Assembly: GCA_934487205.1 (NCBI GenBank)
Contig: CAKSRS010000048.1
Span: 1 to 19,436, forward strand
Origin: an uncultured Clostridia bacterium
GTDB lineage: Bacteria > Bacillota > Clostridia > UBA1381
DNA length: 19,436 nt
Reading direction: 5' to 3'
Both the position numbers and the translations under genes were made by a program. Of the stretch, positions 14,672 to 19,436 are shown in pieces (within the stretch, counting starts at the first letter, position 1; each line of letters opens with the position of its first letter). Under the pieces are notes generated by a model. That model was not told the DNA's origin and searched no databases. It saw only the letters and a list, made by a program, of their open reading frames with translations.

Positions 14672-15526
14672 TTAAAATGTGATTATATGCGTACGCGTTT
14701 TTGTCTCTCCCGGTTTTACTGTTATTATGCCCGGCTTGTTTCGTATATCATAATCGCCGTCCGTAAAATCCGGCAAGCCGCACCACGGCTCAATGCACAA
14801 ATACTCCGCCCCGGGTATTGTCCACAAAAGCAAATAATCCGCTCCGTTAAAATCAACTTCGGCAACAGTTTCGCCGCTGTTTTTTTCCAGCCGCACTCTG
14901 CGCGATTTCAGTCCACAAAATATAAGCGCGTCAATTTTGAAATATTCATTTTTCAGCGGCAGTTTTTGCGTATTTTTGCCTATACAAACCGTTTTCCGGC
15001 CTAAAATTCCATCCTCTACGAGATTGCTTGCCAATTTCTCCGGCTCATCAAAAATAATGCTGTAATTTTCAATTCCGCCCGGACATGCATACGCCTCATG
15101 CGCTCCCACCGAATAATACAATTCGCCGGCGCCCGTATTTGCTACGGAAAATGTGACCTTTATTCGGTTTCCGTCTAAAATATAGGATACTCTGAATTCA
15201 TAATCAAACGGATAGACATTTTTGCTCTTTTCGTCGGATTTCAACAAAAACACAACTTCATTGTCCGCAGTTTTTTCCACATCAAAAGTGCTGTGCCGCG
15301 CATACCCGTGCTTTTCAAGAAAATATTCCCGCCCGTTATACAGAAATTTTCCGTCCTTCAATCCGCCGCATATCGGAAACAGTACGGGCGCATGCCCTTC
15401 CCACACCGATGCGTCGCCGCACCACAGCATTTCACGTCCGCACTTTTTAATACTTACCATTTCCGCGCCCAATCTATCTGCCGTGACGGTTAAACACTCA
15501 TTTTTTATCGTTATCTTCTCCGACAT
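14672..15526 (-). CDS. aldose 1-epimerase family protein, LacX-like
   Basis: A 284-residue cytoplasmic galactose-mutarotase-fold enzyme that probably interconverts sugar anomers. Motifs: APVLFPICGGLKDG (46-59), KHGYARHSTF (72-81) with candidate catalytic His, GAHEAYACP with H143, and CIEPWCGLPD with E246 as the likely general base. It resembles the LacX/YeaD branch rather than classical GalM. The frame is open to 15574, but the ATG at 15526 has GGAGG 9 nt before it. It leads azlC-azlD in the same transcript, an unusual partner for a sugar enzyme, and no sugar kinase or transporter is nearby. Confidence 0.9.
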   Translation of the reverse strand: MSEKITIKNECLTVTADRLGAEMVSIKKCGREMLWCGDASVWEGHAPVLFPICGGLKDGKFLYNGREYFLEKHGYARHSTFDVEKTADNEVVFLLKSDEKSKNVYPFDYEFRVSYILDGNRIKVTFSVANTGAGELYYSVGAHEAYACPGGIENYSIIFDEPEKLASNLVEDGILGRKTVCIGKNTQKLPLKNEYFKIDALIFCGLKSRRVRLEKNSGETVAEVDFNGADYLLLWTIPGAEYLCIEPWCGLPDFTDGDYDIRNKPGIITVKPGETKTRTHIITF

Positions 15527-15562
15527 TTGCGCACTTCCTCCGCTTAAATTATCAACCCTTTT

Positions 15563-15591
15563 ATTATAATACAAATTACATCATTTTTCAA
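15563..15591 (-). promoter_or_regulatory. SigA-type promoter of the epimerase-azlCD operon
   Basis: On the minus strand TTGAAA (15586-15591), 17-nt spacer, TATAAT (15563-15568). It is divergent from the ABC exporter promoter, with about 70 nt between the two -35 boxes. Confidence 0.75.
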
Positions 15592-15639
15592 GCATTTACG
15601 ACATACTTTTTTAATTTTTCAGACCTTTAAAAATAATAT

Positions 15640-15687
15640 ATTACAATTAGATTACATCTATTGACATTGGACTTTTAATGGTGTAAT
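15640..15687 (+). repeat. ATTACA repeats around the ABC exporter promoter, candidate operator
   Basis: ATTACA at 15640-15645 and 15651-15656 forms a direct repeat with an 11-bp period immediately upstream of the -35 box. The inverse copy TGTAAT at 15682-15687 overlaps the -10 box. The layout suits a regulator that binds both sides of the promoter; its identity is unknown. Confidence 0.4.
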
Positions 15688-15689
15688 AT
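15661..15689 (+). promoter_or_regulatory. SigA-type promoter of the ABC exporter
   Basis: TTGACA (15661-15666), 17-nt spacer, TAATAT (15684-15689). The ribosome binding site GAGGGGG lies at about 15718, before the ATG at 15733. Confidence 0.75.
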
Positions 15690-15732
15690 ACCCATGAAAT
15701 TTTAAAAACATCGTCATGAGGGGGACGGTATT

Positions 15733-17511
15733 ATGAATGAAAAAGGCAATAATTTTTGGAAAACTCTCTTTAACTACACAAGTGACCACAGAAAAAATCT
15801 TGTGCTCACGGTTATATTTTCGATTATCAACGGAATCTCCGTCGCATTCGCACCGCTTGTTATCAAATATGTAATTGATGACGCAATTTTAAACGATGCG
15901 CTGGCGCCCGAAATTAAACTGAAAAGGGCAGCGTTTTACTGCATTGCATATCTTTTGCTGTGTGCAACGCGAATACTTTCCTGGGCTGTAGGATACCGCA
16001 ACCTTCTTATTGCTATTGAAGGTTTTATGTTCCGCGTCCGCTCGGACTTTTTCCGTCATATTCAGACGCTATGCATGAGATTTTTTGACAAAACCTCATC
16101 TGGCGAACTGTTTAACTACATAATGGGGTCACCTATTGCAAATCTTAAAAACTTTCTTTCGCAGTTTGCCCTGAACGTGCCGTACCAGTCGGTATCCATG
16201 GTGATTTCCCTTATCGCCATGATGTCGTACGATTGGCTGCTCACTCTTGTTTTGCTGGGGATTGTCATCATTTCCGCCGCATTTAATTATTTTTCTCGCA
16301 AACGTATCCGCCGTCTGTCGGAAGATATGCTCAAAAGTGAATCGGAGGCAAGCAAATACATTGATGATATGCTGCACGGCAGCCGCGCCATCAAGATGTA
16401 TGCGATTGAGGATAATATTCACGCAAACTTCGAAAAATACATTGATACTTTGAAAAACAAAGGCATCACGCTTTCGTTTACGCAATGGAAAGAGGCGGCA
16501 AAACCCGAGTTTACGCAAGACTTCGGAAAAGCGCTTGTGTATTTTGTCGGCACATTCTCATGCATTTACCGCGGACTGACAGCCGGCGAACTTGTAGCGT
16601 TTGTAACCAGTATGACGATTATAAACAGTTCCGTAAATCTCTGGTTTAACATTAATCTTGTACGTTCAAACGCAGAATCCGGACTTGACAGAATTATGTC
16701 AATTTTAAAAGTCAAAACATCGACTCCCGAGGACTCGGCACATTTTCACGACATTAACCTTGAGCGCGAGAGTGCGATACGCAAAAATCTGCCGTGTCTT
16801 GAATTTCGCGACGTAACTTTCGGCTACGACAATAGAATTATATTCAATAAACTAAACTGCAAAATGGAATATAACCACAGTTTCGGTCTTGTAGGTTCAA
16901 GCGGCAGCGGCAAGAGTACAATAACAAAGCTGATTATGCGGCTTTACGATATCAACAGCGGCGAAATCCTTATGCACGGCAGAAATATAAAGGACTACAG
17001 TCTGCACGATTTGCGTAAAAATATCGGAATAGTTCCGCAAGACCCGTTTATTTTTCAGGCAAGCATTATGGAAAATATTCGCATGGCATGTCCCGAAGCG
17101 CCCATGCCCGAAGTAATTCAGGCTATGGAAACGGCACGCGTACATGAATTTGTGAACGATTTACCCAAAGGCTGGAACACCGTCGTCGGCGATAACGGAT
17201 TTAATCTGTCCGGCGGACAAAAACAGCGAATTGCCATCGCCCGCGCCATTCTCGGCAAACCCGATATTCTTATATTTGATGAGGCAACCTCGGCTCTTGA
17301 CAATGTATCGGAAAAATATATCCAGCACGCTATGGAAGATTTGATGAAAACGCACACCGTTATCATGATTGCTCACCGTCTGACAACTGTCAAAAACGTT
17401 GACAAGATTTTTGTTTTTGACAAGGGCGAAATCGTTCAGACCGGAACATATGATGAACTCAGCACGACCGACGGCTTATTTAAAGATTTGCTGACGGTAT
17501 CGCAGCAGTAA
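15733..17511 (+). CDS. ABC exporter half-transporter (MsbA/MdlB type)
   Basis: A 592-residue protein fusing a six-helix transmembrane domain (about residues 20-325) to a nucleotide-binding domain (355-592); it should act as a homodimer exporting a hydrophobic or drug-like substrate. ATPase motifs: Walker A GSSGSGKST (388-396), Q-loop VPQDP with Q436, signature LSGGQ (492-496), Walker B ILIFDE (512-517, catalytic E517), and H-loop H548. All key residues are intact. It stands alone with its own promoter and no partner half-transporter, which favours the homodimer. The substrate cannot be predicted. The repeated ATTACA boxes at the promoter suggest specific regulation. Confidence 0.93.
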   Translation: MNEKGNNFWKTLFNYTSDHRKNLVLTVIFSIINGISVAFAPLVIKYVIDDAILNDALAPEIKLKRAAFYCIAYLLLCATRILSWAVGYRNLLIAIEGFMFRVRSDFFRHIQTLCMRFFDKTSSGELFNYIMGSPIANLKNFLSQFALNVPYQSVSMVISLIAMMSYDWLLTLVLLGIVIISAAFNYFSRKRIRRLSEDMLKSESEASKYIDDMLHGSRAIKMYAIEDNIHANFEKYIDTLKNKGITLSFTQWKEAAKPEFTQDFGKALVYFVGTFSCIYRGLTAGELVAFVTSMTIINSSVNLWFNINLVRSNAESGLDRIMSILKVKTSTPEDSAHFHDINLERESAIRKNLPCLEFRDVTFGYDNRIIFNKLNCKMEYNHSFGLVGSSGSGKSTITKLIMRLYDINSGEILMHGRNIKDYSLHDLRKNIGIVPQDPFIFQASIMENIRMACPEAPMPEVIQAMETARVHEFVNDLPKGWNTVVGDNGFNLSGGQKQRIAIARAILGKPDILIFDEATSALDNVSEKYIQHAMEDLMKTHTVIMIAHRLTTVKNVDKIFVFDKGEIVQTGTYDELSTTDGLFKDLLTVSQQ

Positions 17512-17551
17512 CAAATATCCACCTGCATCACGCGGTTTTCTTTATACAAAA

Positions 17552-17577
17552 AGAAAAGCTGCCTTCGCAGCTTTTCT
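17552..17577. terminator. terminator between the ABC exporter and the M42 peptidase genes
   Basis: A perfect 11-bp stem, AGAAAAGCTGC (17552-17562) and GCAGCTTTTCT (17567-17577), with a 4-nt loop. On the minus strand it is followed by CTTTTTG, so it mainly serves the peptidase genes; on the plus strand the tract is poorer in T. Confidence 0.7.
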
Positions 17578-17580
17578 CAG

Positions 17581-17624
17581 ATTACTGACTTTGCCTTTGT
17601 CAGCGGTCTGAAGCAGACAGTAAT
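17581..17624 (-). ncRNA. possible structured 3' region after the M42 gene
   Basis: ATTACTG (17581-17587) can pair with CAGTAAT (17618-17624), enclosing a hairpin GTCTG/CAGAC (17606-17618) and a competing short stem CTGAC/GTCAG (17585-17603). It lies between the peptidase stop and the terminator. The same bases, read past the TAA, give 18 further in-frame codons to a TGA. I do not recognise a known RNA family. Confidence 0.2.
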
Positions 17625-17636
17625 GTCCGCGTCTTT

Positions 17637-18605
17637 TTATGCATTTTCGGCAAATAACCGACACAGAGATATACAATCCGCAATATCGGACTTTGCAGCC
17701 ATTTCCGCCGGCGAATGAATATACCGCGTAGGTAGTGAAATTCCGCCGGCTTTTACGCCGCCGCGCGCATACTGCATAACTCCCGCGTCCGTTCCGCCGT
17801 CCTTCATTATTTCAAGCTGGTACTTTACACCGTGGTCCTTTGCAAGCCGAATAAGCTTCTCCCTTACTTCGGCATTGCATATTACCGAATAATCCATGAC
17901 CTTAACAGCCGCTCCCAATCCGAGTTTGACTGCCATTTTGTCCGCCTCCGGCGTATCACCCGTATCGGTTACGTCTACAGCAATCGCATATTCCGGCGCA
18001 ATGCTGTATGCGGCGGTACGTGCGCCGCGCAAGCCGACTTCCTCCTGTGTTGTGAAAACAAAATACAAATCATTTTCCGACTTAATTTGTTTCAAAGCCT
18101 CTATCAGAATATAGCAACCGGCACGATTATCAAGCGCTTTTGAAACAACAAACTCGCCTTGCTCGCAAAATTCACCCGTAAAGGACGCCATGTCACCTAT
18201 CGAAACACTCTTTTGTGCATCTTCCCTGTTTTTTACGCCTATATCAATAAACATTTTTGTTAATGTATTTTTGTCATTTTTCGGCTCCGTTCCGATAACG
18301 CCGATAGTTCCGTTTTTAAAAATCACGCGTCTTCCGGCAAGATATTTCGTATATAATCCGCCGACATCGGAAAAGCGCAAAAAACCGTTTTCATCAATAA
18401 ATGTGACAATAACGCCGATTTCATCGCAGTGCGCCGCAAACATTATCTTTTTTCCGCTGCCCTTTTTATGTGCCACAAGATTACCCATGTTATCGGTGTA
18501 TATCTCGTCCGCCGTACCGTCGAGCACCGTTTTCAAAATTTCCGTAATCGCACCTTCATGTCCCGACGGTGCATTGCATTGTGTAAGTTTTTTCAGCAAT
18601 TCCAT
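17637..18605 (-). CDS. M42 family metallopeptidase (glutamyl aminopeptidase type)
   Basis: A 322-residue cytosolic aminopeptidase of the M42 family, which usually form large tetrahedral complexes and trim peptides. Metal and catalytic residues: H59 in AAHCDE (with D61), D159 in KALDNR, E188/E189 in TQEEVG, D211 in AVDVTD, and H297 in YIHSP. All are present. The ATG is preceded by GAGGTGAT, which lies within the last codons of the upstream paralogue; its stop TAA is one base away, so translation is coupled. Many family members were formerly labelled cellulase or endoglucanase; peptidase is the better call. Confidence 0.93.
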   Translation of the reverse strand: MELLKKLTQCNAPSGHEGAITEILKTVLDGTADEIYTDNMGNLVAHKKGSGKKIMFAAHCDEIGVIVTFIDENGFLRFSDVGGLYTKYLAGRRVIFKNGTIGVIGTEPKNDKNTLTKMFIDIGVKNREDAQKSVSIGDMASFTGEFCEQGEFVVSKALDNRAGCYILIEALKQIKSENDLYFVFTTQEEVGLRGARTAAYSIAPEYAIAVDVTDTGDTPEADKMAVKLGLGAAVKVMDYSVICNAEVREKLIRLAKDHGVKYQLEIMKDGGTDAGVMQYARGGVKAGGISLPTRYIHSPAEMAAKSDIADCISLCRLFAENA

Positions 18606-18606
18606 T

Positions 18607-19436
18607 TTATATCACCTCATCAATTCTATCAAGAAACAGCCGCGCAAGCGCATGCATTGCGTTAATATCCTTCATCGACGCTATTCCGCACGGCGAGTGA
18701 AGGTATCGGCACGGCACCGACAATGACGCCGTTTTAATTCCGCCGAGCGCCAAATGTATTTTCCCGGCGTCGTTCCCGCCCGATGCGGAACGTTTATACT
18801 GCACGCGAATATTTTCGCCTTGCGCAGCATTATAAAGCCACTTGCGGAAATCTTCATTCACTATTGTACGCATATCCATAACGCTTACGGCAACGCCGCC
18901 GCCCATTGACGTCACATATTCATGTTCCTTAAATCCGTATACATCGCTGCATGTCGTCGCCTCCAGCACAAGCGCAATATCCGGCGCAGTCCGGTTTGCC
19001 GCGACACCCGCACCACGCAGTCCTACTTCTTCCTGAACCGTAAACACAAAATATGTGTCATATTTTACCGGCTCTTTCATAAGCTCAATCAGCACCGCAC
19101 AGCCGACTCTGTCATCAATGGCCTTTGCTTTTATACTTCCTTCGCCGAGTTCCTCAAATTCCGTATCAAACGCCGCATAATCACCGAGTTTTACGGCTTT
19201 CAATGCGTCCTCTTTGCTTTTTGCGCCTATATCGATATAAATATCCTTTACTTCGGGCACGCTTTCCCTTTCGGCAGGCTTTTGCAGATGTATCGCCTTC
19301 ATGCCGATTATGCCTTTGACTTTGTTTTTGCCTATACGGACTTTTTTTGAAATGATTACCCGGGTATCAATCCCGCCGACGGTTTTAAATTCCAAAAAAC
19401 CTTTTTCGGTCACACCGCTTATTATAAATCCGACTT
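18607..19436 (-). CDS. M42 family metallopeptidase, N-terminus beyond the window
   Basis: The second M42 paralogue. It is open to the right edge: the frame reads VGFIISGVTEKGFLEF from 19434, and the first metal-binding His lies outside. Visible residues: KAIDDR, VQEEVG, LEAT in place of the more usual DVT-type segment at the third metal site (Glu instead of Asp, an accepted variant), and YLHSP. About 275 codons are present; the family length is 330-350, so roughly 60 residues are missing. The GTG at 19413 is not the native start. It is coupled to the next M42 gene with one base between stop and ATG. Confidence 0.9.
   Translation of the reverse strand, partial: VGFIISGVTEKGFLEFKTVGGIDTRVIISKKVRIGKNKVKGIIGMKAIHLQKPAERESVPEVKDIYIDIGAKSKEDALKAVKLGDYAAFDTEFEELGEGSIKAKAIDDRVGCAVLIELMKEPVKYDTYFVFTVQEEVGLRGAGVAANRTAPDIALVLEATTCSDVYGFKEHEYVTSMGGGVAVSVMDMRTIVNEDFRKWLYNAAQGENIRVQYKRSASGGNDAGKIHLALGGIKTASLSVPCRYLHSPCGIASMKDINAMHALARLFLDRIDEVI

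Noticed and set aside
18607..19413. GTG at 19413 as the start of the right-hand M42 gene.
   Set aside because: The frame is open to the window edge and encodes the conserved VGFII segment upstream, so the gene continues outside.

Overview
This window looks like a chromosomal stretch from a moderately AT-rich member of the Firmicutes, most likely an anaerobic gut-type clostridium. The grounds are strong GGAGG-type ribosome binding sites, several near-consensus SigA promoters with exactly 17-nt spacers, type III pantothenate kinase, a LemA/DUF2207 pair, an AgrC/AgrA-like LytTR two-component pair, AzlCD, and tandem M42 peptidases. No species can be named from the sequence alone. I see no tRNA, rRNA, CRISPR array, insertion sequence or phage gene.

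Left part (1-2.5 kb): the C-terminal two thirds of a zinc/cadmium/lead P-type ATPase, with a TAG in its frame near the window edge. It is followed by coaX with its own strong promoter and a short hairpin leader, and then by a convergent two-helix membrane peptide gene. Next (2.6-4.9 kb, minus strand) is a lemA-DUF2207 operon with a very good promoter and a direct-repeat candidate operator.

Middle (5.0-9.7 kb): a zone of gene decay. A large glycoside hydrolase gene, coupled to an upstream metallophosphoesterase, has a 1-nt insertion, a 2-nt contraction in a CA/TG repeat, an out-of-frame internal deletion and a nonsense codon. Upstream of the phosphoesterase lies a short apparent C-terminal remnant of a secreted-type protein that still has its terminator. 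A membrane-anchored LuxR-type regulator has a TAA at codon 24, between a good promoter, RBS and ATG and the rest of its frame.

Right part (9.7-19.4 kb): an AgrC-like GHKL histidine kinase and LytTR response regulator with no AgrB/AgrD partner, a PutP sodium/proline symporter with a roughly 190-nt leader, and a LacX-like aldose epimerase leading azlC-azlD. Divergent from these is an ABC exporter half-transporter whose promoter carries repeated ATTACA/TGTAAT boxes. Last come two coupled M42 aminopeptidases, the upstream one cut by the window edge. The decisive points for a second look are the unpredicted regulatory structures in front of coaX, putP, lemA and the ABC exporter, and the cluster of disrupted genes. 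No clearly new multi-gene system is evident.
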